Assembly: GCA_017410605.1 (NCBI GenBank)
Contig: JAFQQN010000008.1
Location: 1 to 64,000 of the forward strand
Source: Clostridia bacterium
GTDB lineage: Bacteria; Bacillota; Clostridia; Oscillospirales; Acutalibacteraceae
Length of the DNA stretch: 64,000 bases
Direction: 5' to 3'
Below the pieces are notes generated by a model. The model did not search any database, was not told where the DNA came from, and saw only the letters and a program-made list of their open reading frames with translations. Of this stretch, positions 8,661-16,967 are shown in pieces. Each line of letters opens with the position of its first letter. Within the stretch, counting starts at the first letter, position 1. Made by a program: the position numbers and the translations under genes.

Positions 8661-11600
8661 CTACTTTATTTTTTTACCGTAAAAACCGGCGAACTGAAGC
8701 TCGGTATTAATGGAATAAGCTTTATTAATTAGCTCATCTGCGGTGTCAAAGTTACCCATATATTCCTCACAAAGACCGGCAAGGTAAGAGAACTGTGCTG
8801 TACGGGCAAGTTCAGGACGGTCAACAAAGGGTAGGAAGAAGGGTGTAGTTCCAAAATATCCGGTATCCTTCTTAGTAAGAGCCTCGTTCCAAATGCGGCG
8901 GTACTTTGTCATAAGCAGAACGCCCTTAAGCTCTTCGCCCATTCTTCTGTAAGACATAGCCTGATAGTAAGGAAGCTCTTTAAGATGCATATTACTGAAA
9001 TATTCAATAACAGTTTCGGTAATGTATGTGTAAATTTTCTTAGCACCCTCATTATCGCCCATTGCATCAAGGCAAATGGCCTCGAAGTAACGGCAAGGAA
9101 TATGCTTACAGTGGTTCCAGATACCTGCTCCAAGATTCTGCGGTAATACCTGAGCGGTACGGAACTCTTCAATAGCGGCCTTGTGATTGCCTTCACTAAG
9201 CAGTCTTTGTCCCTTAAGGAAGTGAGCAAAGATAAACTGGTCAGCAATTGCGTGTTCACCGCCCTCACAGGGAACAAAATCGTGATTTAAGAGAACCTCT
9301 AATGCGGCATCGGGGTCGCCGTTTTGGTTATGGGCTTTTGCAAGTTCGGTAAGAATATCGTCACGGGTGATAATATCCATATGAGCCTTAATAAACTCTA
9401 CCTTCTTGTCTGCGGGATATGCAGTTTTGTCCATAAGAATAACGGTTTCATAAACCAATTCTTCGCTATCCGGGGCAAGTTCAACTGCCTTAAGCATCAT
9501 AGGAAGTGCAACTTCCTTGTCTGCTCTGTAATTAAATGTGAGCATTGCAAGGTTTCTAAGAACAGCGGCCTTGTCTTCATAATCCTTTGCGTTATTCCAG
9601 CAAACCTCTGCCTCATCAATATTACGGGCAGCATAATGTAAACAACCTAAAAGGAAGTTTGCTTTGGGGGTTGCGGCAAATTTAAGAACATCTATCTCCC
9701 CTGCTCTGGCCGGGAATGTGAAGCCTATTTCTGCTACATCGCCAAATGCAACATTTTTGTTTTCCATACCCAAAAGGTTTTCGAAATATGCCAATGTATA
9801 ATAAACAATTGCGGTCGCTTCGTCTTTTCTAACACGAATAAGCTCGTTTAAAACGTGAACAATCTCTTCATAAAGTCCCATTTCAGCAAGGTCCCAAACA
9901 ATATCGAGAGTTGTTTGAGAAGCACTGCTATCCATAGGTGCAAAGAATTCGGTCATATCGTCACCAAAGGTAACAAAGCGAACGGTATGGCTTAAGGGGT
10001 CACCGCTTAAGAAGCGCTGACAAAGTTCTGCTGCCTTTTGCTCTTCGCCAAGCTTTTTAAATGCAATTGCGCGCATTGCAACTGCAAGAGCGTTATCAAC
10101 ATTTTTAGAAAGTGCCTCTTTAGTATGGTGAATTGCGGCATCAAAGTCTTTTCTCTTAAGGTCTATCATAGCAATTCTGGTCATAGCCTTATCATACTCG
10201 GTGCCAACCCAAGCAGCCTTATAGAAATAATCATAAGCCTCGTCACTGTTACCCATAGCCTGATTTATAAGACCTGCAACATAATATGCCTCACCGCTCT
10301 CAGTACGGGTGTTAAGGAAGCAAAGCTCTTTAATAGCTCTCTCAATATATCCCTTAGCCTCTTCAAAGCGGTTAAGACGGTAAGAATACCTTGCCATTGC
10401 AATAAGGGTAGGAATGTGCTTGGGGTCTTTCTTTAATGCTTCAAGCCAATATCCATCGGGATAAATTGCGGGGTCGCGGTATTGGTCAACGTGAACACCG
10501 GCAAGATAAAGCTGCTGAACACTATCTAAGCTTTCTGCAGAGGGGGTATCCTCAATAACATCGGGCATTTTGAAGTTATCGGGCTTCTCTTCGGTGTAAT
10601 TTAAAACAGTTCTGCCATTTGCTACAACCTTAACTGTAACAAATTCGGGAACAAAATTAATATCAAACTGAACAGGCTCGCAGGGGTTAAGGTCGGCATT
10701 AGCGGTAAACAATACCTTTTCACCGTCTAAAACTGTAATTTCAGCATTTTTAAACTCAATGGTAGACTGAACCTTAAGCACAGCCTTTTCGCCATCTCTT
10801 TCAAGGTTAAAGGCACCATTAAGGTTAGCGAAAACAGGACAACCAATTTTGGTAATGGGATACCAATGCTGAGAAAATTCTTTGGTTTCATAGGGCTGAA
10901 GCCAAGCAAAGTTAGGCTGATTGTCAGAATAAGAACCTGCCATAAGCTCTGCATATTGTCCGTCGGTATCGGTAAGGGCATTTTCCCAAGACTTAGCAAG
11001 CTGGCAATAAGCCCAAGTAAACATTTTCTTACCGGGAGAAATATGGTGGTTGCCAATATGAACAACGCCACAATCCTTACCGTAATCATATCCACCAAAG
11101 AAATCATACTTAGAGGCAGAAGCAAAATAAGATGTAGCCTGTTTAGTGTTTTTATGCCAGGAAATATCAACAGTATCCTTCATCATATCTATACCGTTAA
11201 ACACACAGTTACCTGCAATAGGATATGTGGTACGGGATTTAAGATAATGGAAGTTAACGTATGTAACATCTTTGGGGAAGAAAATTCTATAATCTTCATT
11301 AACCGGAACAGCGGCATTTTCCCACCAAAGGAAGGATTTTTGAACCGGTGTACGGTTATAAAGGCGCATACGTGTTTCAAACTTGGCTTCGCCGGGTTTT
11401 AAAACAATACCCACCATACCCTTCATTCTGTCAATGGGGTCATGCTCTGAAAGCCAACAGATTGCACTGCCGTCTTCACAGGTTTCAAGATGGAAATCGC
11501 AAGGGAGATAACCTGATGCACGATGATGGAAAGGCCAGTTAAATTCAATACCGCCCGAAACCCAAGAACCAAGGGCGCCAATAAGGGCAGGTTTAATAAC

Positions 11601-11894
11601 ATGCTGCTTATAGAAAAAGTCATAACCGGTGGTTTTATCCTTAGCGGCATAAACACGACCACCAATTTCGGGAAGAATATAAAGGCAAAGATATTCATTC
11701 TCTAAACGAACAACAGTATACTCTTTGTCTTCCCTATGCTCTCTGTCAACCTTAAGAACTATTTTATTAGGATAAGGGCGACCCGAGGAACGCTGGTGAA
11801 CACGATTTTCGGCAAACATAGGAAGGCTTTCTGCCGCCGGTTCGGGATAAGTGGGAATGGTTAATTTTTCAATTGAAGAAATAACGTTAGACAT
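8661..11894 (-). CDS. DUF5107 domain protein with a long TPR region
   Basis: A 1,077-residue cytoplasmic protein (no signal peptide or membrane segment). Residues about 40-340 match my memory of DUF5107: YVVRLENEYLCLYILPEIGGRVY, SGGIEFNWPFHHRASGYLPCDF and related Trp/His-rich beta-sandwich segments that resemble mutarotase-like folds. Residues about 350-440 are a beta linker, and about 460-1077 are repeated 34-residue helical pairs (TPR), for example PTLIAMARYSYRLNRFEEAKGYIERA. Relatives occur in sugar-utilisation loci, but I know no proven reaction, so a carbohydrate-active role is inferred. The ATG at 11894 follows AAGGAG. A LuxR-type regulator with a sugar-binding-like domain is transcribed divergently and probably controls it. 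Confidence 0.75.
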   Translation of the reverse strand: MSNVISSIEKLTIPTYPEPAAESLPMFAENRVHQRSSGRPYPNKIVLKVDREHREDKEYTVVRLENEYLCLYILPEIGGRVYAAKDKTTGYDFFYKQHVIKPALIGALGSWVSGGIEFNWPFHHRASGYLPCDFHLETCEDGSAICWLSEHDPIDRMKGMVGIVLKPGEAKFETRMRLYNRTPVQKSFLWWENAAVPVNEDYRIFFPKDVTYVNFHYLKSRTTYPIAGNCVFNGIDMMKDTVDISWHKNTKQATSYFASASKYDFFGGYDYGKDCGVVHIGNHHISPGKKMFTWAYCQLAKSWENALTDTDGQYAELMAGSYSDNQPNFAWLQPYETKEFSQHWYPITKIGCPVFANLNGAFNLERDGEKAVLKVQSTIEFKNAEITVLDGEKVLFTANADLNPCEPVQFDINFVPEFVTVKVVANGRTVLNYTEEKPDNFKMPDVIEDTPSAESLDSVQQLYLAGVHVDQYRDPAIYPDGYWLEALKKDPKHIPTLIAMARYSYRLNRFEEAKGYIERAIKELCFLNTRTESGEAYYVAGLINQAMGNSDEAYDYFYKAAWVGTEYDKAMTRIAMIDLKRKDFDAAIHHTKEALSKNVDNALAVAMRAIAFKKLGEEQKAAELCQRFLSGDPLSHTVRFVTFGDDMTEFFAPMDSSASQTTLDIVWDLAEMGLYEEIVHVLNELIRVRKDEATAIVYYTLAYFENLLGMENKNVAFGDVAEIGFTFPARAGEIDVLKFAATPKANFLLGCLHYAARNIDEAEVCWNNAKDYEDKAAVLRNLAMLTFNYRADKEVALPMMLKAVELAPDSEELVYETVILMDKTAYPADKKVEFIKAHMDIITRDDILTELAKAHNQNGDPDAALEVLLNHDFVPCEGGEHAIADQFIFAHFLKGQRLLSEGNHKAAIEEFRTAQVLPQNLGAGIWNHCKHIPCRYFEAICLDAMGDNEGAKKIYTYITETVIEYFSNMHLKELPYYQAMSYRRMGEELKGVLLMTKYRRIWNEALTKKDTGYFGTTPFFLPFVDRPELARTAQFSYLAGLCEEYMGNFDTADELINKAYSINTELQFAGFYGKKIK

Positions 11895-11933
11895 AGCAAT
11901 CTCCTTACTATTAATTTTTTACAATATAATTGT

Positions 11934-11962
11934 ATCATAAACACTTATTTTTTTAAAGCCAA
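11934..11962 (-). promoter_or_regulatory. Probable promoter of the DUF5107 gene
   Basis: On the minus strand TTGGCT (11957-11962), 17 bp, TATGAT (11934-11939). It lies 40 bp before the ATG at 11894 and next to the palindrome at 11971-12010. Confidence 0.5.
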
Positions 11963-11970
11963 AAAACGAC

Positions 11971-12010
11971 TGTTATTTTCTTTTCAAATTTATACTTTTC
12001 AAAAATAACA
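11971..12010. promoter_or_regulatory. 40-bp palindromic candidate operator in the divergent intergenic region
   Basis: TGTTATTTT (11971-11979) is inverted at 12002-12010 as AAAATAACA, and between them TTTTCAAA occurs twice (11981-11988 and 11996-12003). The second copy overlaps the -35 of the regulator gene, and the left arm starts 8 bp upstream of the -35 of the DUF5107 gene. This is the place expected for an autoregulated divergent operator. Confidence 0.5.
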
Positions 12011-12024
12011 AAGCGTGGTATAAT
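11996..12024 (+). promoter_or_regulatory. Probable extended -10 promoter of the PBP-LuxR regulator
   Basis: TGGTATAAT gives an extended -10 (TATAAT at 12019-12024). The -35, TTTTCA, 17 bp upstream, is weak, as is common with extended -10 elements. Confidence 0.55.
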
Positions 12025-12062
12025 GATAATAGTTTAAATTATAAGGTGTCAGGAGGTGTGTT

Positions 12063-13148
12063 ATGGAGGTTTATTTATTTATTGAGCCTGAATATGAAAA
12101 TAGTCCTTGGTGCAATAGCATTTTACAGGGTCTTCGTTCTGCCTTTAGCTATAAAAAAAGAAGTCTTACCCCCATAACCTCTTTAGATAATTTAAACAGT
12201 GCTCAGAAGGGCTCGTTTTTAATTTTAGTAGGCTCTAACCCTTCATGGATTAAAGCGGCATTGCTAAACAAAAATACCAAGAAGATTCATCCTGTTATCT
12301 TAAGCAGTCAGCCCTATCGTTCTCTGCCCGGAATATACAGTTACGTTACCTCTGACAGCAAGGGTTCTATGAATTATTTGCTAAGCTATTTTAAAAATAA
12401 CGGTAAGAATAAACCCGCCTTATACGGAGTAAATATAAACTCTCTTCCGAATATAGCCCGAAAAGAACGTTTTTTAAGCAACTCTATATTTGAAACAAAT
12501 GAAGAAGATATTTTTTATAACAACGGCTCTGTTGATGAGTGCTTTGCCTCTTTTGAAAAACAGGTTTCGAAGTATGACTGCGTTATTTGTGTCAACGACT
12601 ATGCCGCCATTCACCTAATAAAACAGCTTGAACGCATTGGTAAAGAAAATATGCTTATTGCAAGTTATGGTGGCTCACTTCTTTCGGCAAACTTTTACCC
12701 CTGTCTGCTTACGGTTTCAACCTGTTATGAGGAATTTGGAAAAGCCGCTCTCAGCATTTGTGAAACACTCCACAAAAATTCTGCCCTTCAATACATTAGT
12801 GTTTCGGTAAAGCACAAAATACAGTTGCCCCAAAAAAACAACCAAGAAGAGGTTTATTATAATATTATTGAGCCGGATGAAAACACACCAAAGGAAAATG
12901 ATAATTTTTATAACGACCAAAAAATGAACCAACTTCTGTTAATTGAAAAAATGTTATCTAAGTGTGATGCTACAGATATTAAAATTCTTCATATGCTACT
13001 TAAAAACATTCAATATGAACAGATTGCTATAGATTGCTATATTTCACTTAACACTGTAAAATATAGGGTAAAACAAATGTGTGAAAAGTGCGGTTGTTCT
13101 TCTAAAAAAGAGCTTTTACTTCTTATCACAGGACACCATTTATTATAA
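12063..13148 (+). CDS. Regulator with LacI-type periplasmic-binding-like sensor and C-terminal LuxR-type HTH
   Basis: 361 residues from the ATG at 12063 behind AGGAGGTG. Residues 1-240 follow the pattern of type I periplasmic-binding/LacI sensor domains: VYLFIEPEYENSPWCNSILQGLRSAF, FLILVGSNPSWI, YDCVICVNDYAAIHLIKQLE, then a GKAALSICETL helix. Residues about 300-361 look like a GerE/LuxR helix-turn-helix (DATDIKILHMLLKNIQYEQI, then SLNTVKYRVKQMCEKCGCSS). The usual arrangement has a LacI helix-turn-helix at the N-terminus, so this order is uncommon. It faces the DUF5107 gene across a palindrome and probably regulates it in response to a sugar-like ligand; that is inference. Confidence 0.8.
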   Translation: MEVYLFIEPEYENSPWCNSILQGLRSAFSYKKRSLTPITSLDNLNSAQKGSFLILVGSNPSWIKAALLNKNTKKIHPVILSSQPYRSLPGIYSYVTSDSKGSMNYLLSYFKNNGKNKPALYGVNINSLPNIARKERFLSNSIFETNEEDIFYNNGSVDECFASFEKQVSKYDCVICVNDYAAIHLIKQLERIGKENMLIASYGGSLLSANFYPCLLTVSTCYEEFGKAALSICETLHKNSALQYISVSVKHKIQLPQKNNQEEVYYNIIEPDENTPKENDNFYNDQKMNQLLLIEKMLSKCDATDIKILHMLLKNIQYEQIAIDCYISLNTVKYRVKQMCEKCGCSSKKELLLLITGHHLL

Positions 13149-13149
13149 C

Positions 13150-13183
13150 AAAAATCCACAGCCGTTAAGCTGTGGATTTTTAC
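13150..13183. terminator. Bidirectional rho-independent terminator
   Basis: Stem AAAAATCCACAGC with GCTGTGGATTTTT around a short loop, with A and T runs on both sides. It serves the regulator on the + strand and guaB on the - strand. Confidence 0.9.
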
Positions 13184-13222
13184 ATTTTGTATTAAAATAA
13201 TACCAATCGTTAAGTGATTTGA

Positions 13223-14728
13223 TTATTTAACTGCTGTGCTTTTTTCTTTTTGAATAACGTCGTGTGCGCCACCCTCAACAATACTTGTAGCAGAAACAAG
13301 CGTAAGCTTTGCCTTTTGCTGAAGCTCTGGAATGGTAAGTGCGCCGCAGTTACACATAGTTGACTTAACCTTGCTAAGCGAAACCACTACGTTATCTTTA
13401 AGCTTACCGGCATAAGGAACATAAGAGTCTACGCCCTCTTCAAAGGAAAGCTTCTTATCACCGCCAAGGTCATAGCGTTGCCAGTTTCTTGCACGGTTAG
13501 AGCCCTCTCCCCAATACTCTTTATAATAAGTACCGCCAATGCTGACTTTATTTGTGGGGCTTTCATCAAAACGAGCAAAATAACGGCCAAGCATAATAAA
13601 ATCGGCGCCCATTGCCAAAGCAAGGGTCATATGATGGTCATAAACTATACCGCCGTCAGAGCAAACAGGAACATACACTCCTGTTTCTTTATAATATTCA
13701 TCTCTTGCCTTGCAAACCTCAATAAGTGCGGTAGCTTGTCCACGGCCGATACCCTTGGTTTCGCGAGTGATACAAATAGAGCCGCCGCCAATACCAACCT
13801 TAATAAAGTCTGCGCCGCAATCTGCAAGAAAACGGAAGCCTTCAGCATCTACAACATTGCCTGCACCAACCTTAACGCTTTCGCCATAGTGCTCACGAAC
13901 CCACTCTATAGTAAGCTTCTGCCACTCAGAAAATCCCTCAGAAGAGTCAATACAAAGAACATCGGCACCGGCCTCAACAAGGGCAGGAACACGCTCGGCA
14001 TAATCTCTTGTATTAATACCTGCGCCTACAACATAACGCTTAGAAGCATCTAACAGTTCGTTAGGATTTTGCTTATGAGTATCATAGTCCTTGCGGAAAA
14101 CAAAATAACAAAGCTTACCCTCGTCATTAACAATTGGAAGCGAATTAAGTTTGTTGTCCCATATAATATCGTTAGCTTCCTTAAGGGTTGTTCCCTCTTT
14201 AGCTACAACAAGCTTTGAAAGAGGAGTCATAAACTCTTTAACCTTGGTTGCCGGGTCCATACGGCTAACACGGTAATCGCGACCGGTGACAATGCCAACC
14301 AGTTTACCCTCTGCTGTACCATCTTCGGTTATAGCAACCGTAGAATGGCCTGTTTTCTCTTTAAGGGCAACAACATCTAACATTGTGGCTTCTGGAGAAA
14401 GGTTAGAATCACTCTTAACAAAACCAGCTTTATAATTTTTAGCGCGTTTAACCATTGCGGCCTCATCTTCAATTGACTGTGAGCCGTAAATAAACGAAAC
14501 ACCGCCTTCGGTGGCAAGGGCAACAGCCAAACGGTCGCCGGAAACCGACTGCATTATAGCAGAAACCAAAGGAATATTCATTGTAATAGCAGGCTGCTCA
14601 CCCTTTTTAAACTTAACAAGAGGTGTTTTAAGGCTAACATTAGCCGGAACACACTCACTTGAAGAATAACCGGGAATAAGCAGATATTCGTTAAAGGTAT
14701 GTGAAGGTTCATTAATAAAGGTTGCCAT
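13223..14728 (-). CDS. guaB: IMP dehydrogenase
   Basis: This enzyme converts IMP to XMP with NAD+, the committed step of guanine nucleotide synthesis. The protein has 501 residues from the ATG at 14728 (GGAGG site); the frame upstream to 14860 is the leader. The catalytic loop is [12 protein letters not shown] with the active-site Cys. The two CBS repeats are visible between the barrel halves ([20 protein letters not shown] and [18 protein letters not shown]), and [10 protein letters not shown] and [20 protein letters not shown] are standard barrel segments. It stands alone, with a consensus promoter and a structured 100-nt leader that could sense purine status. The C-terminus also matches normal family length. 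Confidence 0.96.
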   Translation of the reverse strand: MATFINEPSHTFNEYLLIPGYSSSECVPANVSLKTPLVKFKKGEQPAITMNIPLVSAIMQSVSGDRLAVALATEGGVSFIYGSQSIEDEAAMVKRAKNYKAGFVKSDSNLSPEATMLDVVALKEKTGHSTVAITEDGTAEGKLVGIVTGRDYRVSRMDPATKVKEFMTPLSKLVVAKEGTTLKEANDIIWDNKLNSLPIVNDEGKLCYFVFRKDYDTHKQNPNELLDASKRYVVGAGINTRDYAERVPALVEAGADVLCIDSSEGFSEWQKLTIEWVREHYGESVKVGAGNVVDAEGFRFLADCGADFIKVGIGGGSICITRETKGIGRGQATALIEVCKARDEYYKETGVYVPVCSDGGIVYDHHMTLALAMGADFIMLGRYFARFDESPTNKVSIGGTYYKEYWGEGSNRARNWQRYDLGGDKKLSFEEGVDSYVPYAGKLKDNVVVSLSKVKSTMCNCGALTIPELQQKAKLTLVSATSIVEGGAHDVIQKEKSTAVK

Positions 14729-14757
14729 TTTACTTCCTCCAAGGTGTAAATTTTTAT

Positions 14758-14818
14758 AAAAAACCCGGCATTGCGAAGATACATATCGACACAACAACCG
14801 GGAGTTTGGTTGCCCAAA
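14758..14818 (-). promoter_or_regulatory. Candidate transcription attenuator in the guaB leader
   Basis: Read on the minus strand, the leader holds a hairpin TTTGG-GCAA-CCAAA (14805-14818, GNRA-type loop), then a longer stem closed by CCCGG/CCGGG (14764-14802) followed by six T, which is terminator-like and lies 30 nt before the guaB ATG. The CAACC of the first hairpin could instead pair with GGTTG in the second stem, giving an antiterminator. It does not match the purine riboswitch consensus I know. Confidence 0.55.
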
Positions 14819-14831
14819 ACTTATTTTTATT

Positions 14832-14860
14832 ATTTTATCACAGTTATATTTTTTTGTCAA
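14832..14860 (-). promoter_or_regulatory. guaB sigma-A promoter
   Basis: On the minus strand TTGACA (14855-14860), exactly 17 bp, TAAAAT (14832-14837). The predicted start of RNA near 14825 gives a leader of about 100 nt. Confidence 0.8.
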
Positions 14861-14940
14861 CTAGAAACGCATTTTGGCATTCAATTCTAAATATAGGTTT
14901 AATTTTTATGTTTAAAGCCCTTAAAAACTGTTGAATATGC

Positions 14941-14968
14941 AAAAAGCCAACCACTTTCTGATTGGCTT
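14941..14968 (-). terminator. Rho-independent terminator of the degV operon
   Basis: Stem AAGCCAA/TTGGCTT with an 11-nt loop; on the minus strand it is followed by five T. It lies 20 bp beyond the stop of the small DUF3006-like gene. Confidence 0.7.
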
Positions 14969-14987
14969 CAGGTCTTTATAAAAGGGG

Positions 14988-15149
14988 CTAAATTAAACTA
15001 TACTCAAAATTTTCAAAATGAAGACGGCTGTTAATATCGGTGCCCTCAGGAAGAAGCGCCAAAGCAATAAAAAGTTCGTTCCCGTTTTCTTCTTTAAGCG
15101 TAGCATATTCACCCTCAATTTTAGCAACTGTATAATTCTTAGGCTCCAT
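14988..15149 (-). CDS. Small DUF3006-like protein
   Basis: A 53-residue reading frame from an ATG at 15149 (AGGAG site, 8 nt upstream) to TAG at 14988. The protein begins MEPKNYTVAKIEGEYATLKE and continues with NELFIALALLPEGTDINS. That pattern (a short beta-rich protein with RIEG-YAVLE and a LPEG motif) resembles DUF3006 proteins, which have no proven function. The gene starts 12 bp after the hemolysin III stop and ends 20 bp before a terminator, so it is the last cistron of the degV operon. Its own ribosome site, operon position and sensible composition make it a real gene despite its size. Confidence 0.8.
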   Translation of the reverse strand: MEPKNYTVAKIEGEYATLKEENGNELFIALALLPEGTDINSRLHFENFEYSLI

Positions 15150-15161
15150 AAACTATTCTCC

Positions 15162-15833
15162 TCAGATAACATAAAAAATTATTCCGAAAAACTGCAAAAT
15201 ACTTCCAATTAAAACAAATAAATGAAAAATACTGTGCATCCAACTAAGCTTTATACCAAGACCGTATAAAACTGCGCCTACCGTATAGGCTATTCCGCCG
15301 GTCAGAATAAACATTAGTCCGCCAAAGGGAATTGCCTCTAGGGTAACCTTTCCTGCTAAAACAATGCACCAACCCATTCCAATATAAGAAATCATTGAAA
15401 AGGTTGCATATTTTTTAAGGTCAATAGCATTAAGCACAATTCCCAATGCCGCAAGACCCCAAACTGCACCGAAAATGCTCCAGGCCCAAATTGGTGAGTG
15501 TCTTCTAATTGCCGTTAATAAAATTGGGGTATAGGTACCTGCAATAAGAAAATATATTGTACAGTGGTCTAAAATTTGCATTACCTTTTTTGCGGTTCCC
15601 GGCATTAGCCCGTGATATATGCTTGACATTGTATAAAGTGAAATAAGGGAAAAACCATATATTGCACTGCCAACAATACCGAAAGCATCACCCTTAAGAG
15701 CCGAAACCAAAACCGATACCACAAGGGCAATAACCCCAAAACCGCCACCAACAATGTGAGAAACCATATTAAAAATTTCCTCGCCAAAGGTGTAATTTGG
15801 AAGTCTTCTGTCAATAAGCTTTGTTCTTGTCAA
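15162..15833 (-). CDS. Hemolysin III family (PAQR/TrhA) membrane protein
   Basis: A 223-residue protein with about seven membrane segments. The family signature positions are present: NMVSHIVGGGFG near the N-terminus, SSIYHGLMPGTAKKVMQILDHCTIYFLIAGTYTP in the middle, and HSIFHLFVLIGSILQF at the C-terminus; the conserved Ser, Asp and His residues are thought to bind a metal. The E. coli homologue TrhA affects membrane energetics and fluidity; true haemolytic activity is doubtful. The start is a TTG at 15833, six bases after AAAGG, 3 nt beyond the degV stop, so the two are probably coupled in translation. Confidence 0.9.
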   Translation of the reverse strand: MTRTKLIDRRLPNYTFGEEIFNMVSHIVGGGFGVIALVVSVLVSALKGDAFGIVGSAIYGFSLISLYTMSSIYHGLMPGTAKKVMQILDHCTIYFLIAGTYTPILLTAIRRHSPIWAWSIFGAVWGLAALGIVLNAIDLKKYATFSMISYIGMGWCIVLAGKVTLEAIPFGGLMFILTGGIAYTVGAVLYGLGIKLSWMHSIFHLFVLIGSILQFFGIIFYVI

Positions 15834-15836
15834 GTA

Positions 15837-16703
15837 TTACCTTTCCTTTCCTAGGAAGAACAGAGCAAGTGTTCCCGGACCGGAATGTGCACCTATAACG
15901 GGGCCAACATCTGCTACTATTCCAACATCTGCGCCATACTTTTCCATAATAAGTTGTTTTAAGTATTCTACATCCTCAGGGCAGTCACCGTGTGAAATAA
16001 ATATAGGCCCTTTTTGAACATCAAGACCTAATTCACCCAACTTATCAGCTAGAGCTTTAATCGCATTTTTTCTACCTCTTACCTTAAACTTGTTAATAAG
16101 ATGACCCTCATTATCCATATGCAGAACGGGCTTTATTCCTAAAACACCGCCAACAAAGGCTACTGTAGGGCTTATTCTTCCGCCCCTTTTAAGATATTCT
16201 AAATCGTCAACGGTAAACCAGTGGCAAAGATTTTCTCTTGTTTCTTCGGCAAATTGAGCAGCCTCTTCAATTGAAGCGCCTTTATTTTTTTCTTCAACAG
16301 TCAAAAATAAAAGCATACCAAAACCGGCAGAGGCCGAAAGAGTATCGACTGCTATAATCTTTCGGTCGGGGTATTTTTCCAAAAGCTCTTCGGCGGCAAT
16401 ACGGGCAGCATTGAAGGTTCCGCTAAGACCTGAAGAAAAACCAAGATATAAAACATCGTTGCCCTTTTCAAGCTCAGGCTCGAAGCTTTCCTTAAAGGTG
16501 TCAACATTAATTGCCGAAGTTTTTGCAACAGCACCTTTTCTCATTCGATTATAAAATTCTTTAGAAGGTAAATCATAGTTGGAATAGCACTTTTCGTCAC
16601 CATCAAACACAAAAGAAAGAGAGACAAAACTTACATTCCACTTTTTAAGTGTTTCTACAGGAATATCACAGGCCGAATCAGTAAAAATAACATAATTTTT
16701 CAT
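15837..16703 (-). CDS. DegV family fatty-acid-binding protein
   Basis: A 288-residue protein with the standard DegV layout: VIFTDSACDIP at the N-terminus, AKTSAINVDTF (the TSA motif that contacts the fatty acid carboxylate), YLGFSSGLSGTFNAA, and IGAHSGPGTLALFF at the C-terminus. Some DegV (FakB) proteins deliver fatty acids to the kinase FakA; no fakA is in this window, so the partner is unseen. ATG at 16703 behind GGAGAAA. It is the first gene of a three-gene operon with a hemolysin III protein and a DUF3006-like protein; two of the three point to membrane lipid or membrane state. Confidence 0.92.
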   Translation of the reverse strand: MKNYVIFTDSACDIPVETLKKWNVSFVSLSFVFDGDEKCYSNYDLPSKEFYNRMRKGAVAKTSAINVDTFKESFEPELEKGNDVLYLGFSSGLSGTFNAARIAAEELLEKYPDRKIIAVDTLSASAGFGMLLFLTVEEKNKGASIEEAAQFAEETRENLCHWFTVDDLEYLKRGGRISPTVAFVGGVLGIKPVLHMDNEGHLINKFKVRGRKNAIKALADKLGELGLDVQKGPIFISHGDCPEDVEYLKQLIMEKYGADVGIVADVGPVIGAHSGPGTLALFFLGKER

Positions 16704-16759
16704 AAACGTTTCTCCAAAAATTTTTTCGTGCTTTTATATTAAGCACATATTACGAAGTA

Positions 16760-16788
16760 ATTTTAATATGTTTTATCTTTTTAATCAA
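16760..16788 (-). promoter_or_regulatory. Probable promoter of the degV operon
   Basis: On the minus strand TTGATT (16783-16788), 17 bp, TAAAAT (16760-16765), 57 bp before the ATG. Both hexamers and the spacing are identical to the divergent Xre gene promoter at 16913. Confidence 0.65.
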
Positions 16789-16912
16789 CCTACTCTATTT
16801 ATTTTTCAATATACAACCAGTTACAGCTACGTAGAAGTAATGTTTTTTGACTCTACCCCTGGTAGAACATATAGTAGAAATCCTTATTTACAGCCCGTTT
16901 ACAAAACTACTA

Positions 16913-16941
16913 TTGATTTTTCAAAAATAATATGCTAAAAT
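16913..16941 (+). promoter_or_regulatory. Probable promoter of the Xre regulator gene
   Basis: TTGATT (16913-16918), 17 bp, TAAAAT (16936-16941), 26 bp before the ATG. A 15-bp palindrome (TCTACC-CCT-GGTAGA, 16852-16866) lies about 47 bp upstream of the -35 and could be an operator. Confidence 0.65.
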
Positions 16942-16967
16942 ATTTTTCAATAAATGGTGGTGATTTT

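Noticed and set aside
10866..11402. Open frame of 178 codons on the + strand inside the DUF5107 gene
   Set aside because: It lies fully antisense to a strong coding frame, has no ribosome site and a low-complexity Cys/Ile/Lys composition typical of shadows.
13478..14053. 191-codon + strand frame opposite guaB
   Set aside because: Antisense to guaB, without start signals; guaB is certain.
14728..14830. Guanine riboswitch upstream of guaB
   Set aside because: The conserved loop and junction bases of the purine aptamer that I know are absent, so I describe it only as a candidate attenuator.
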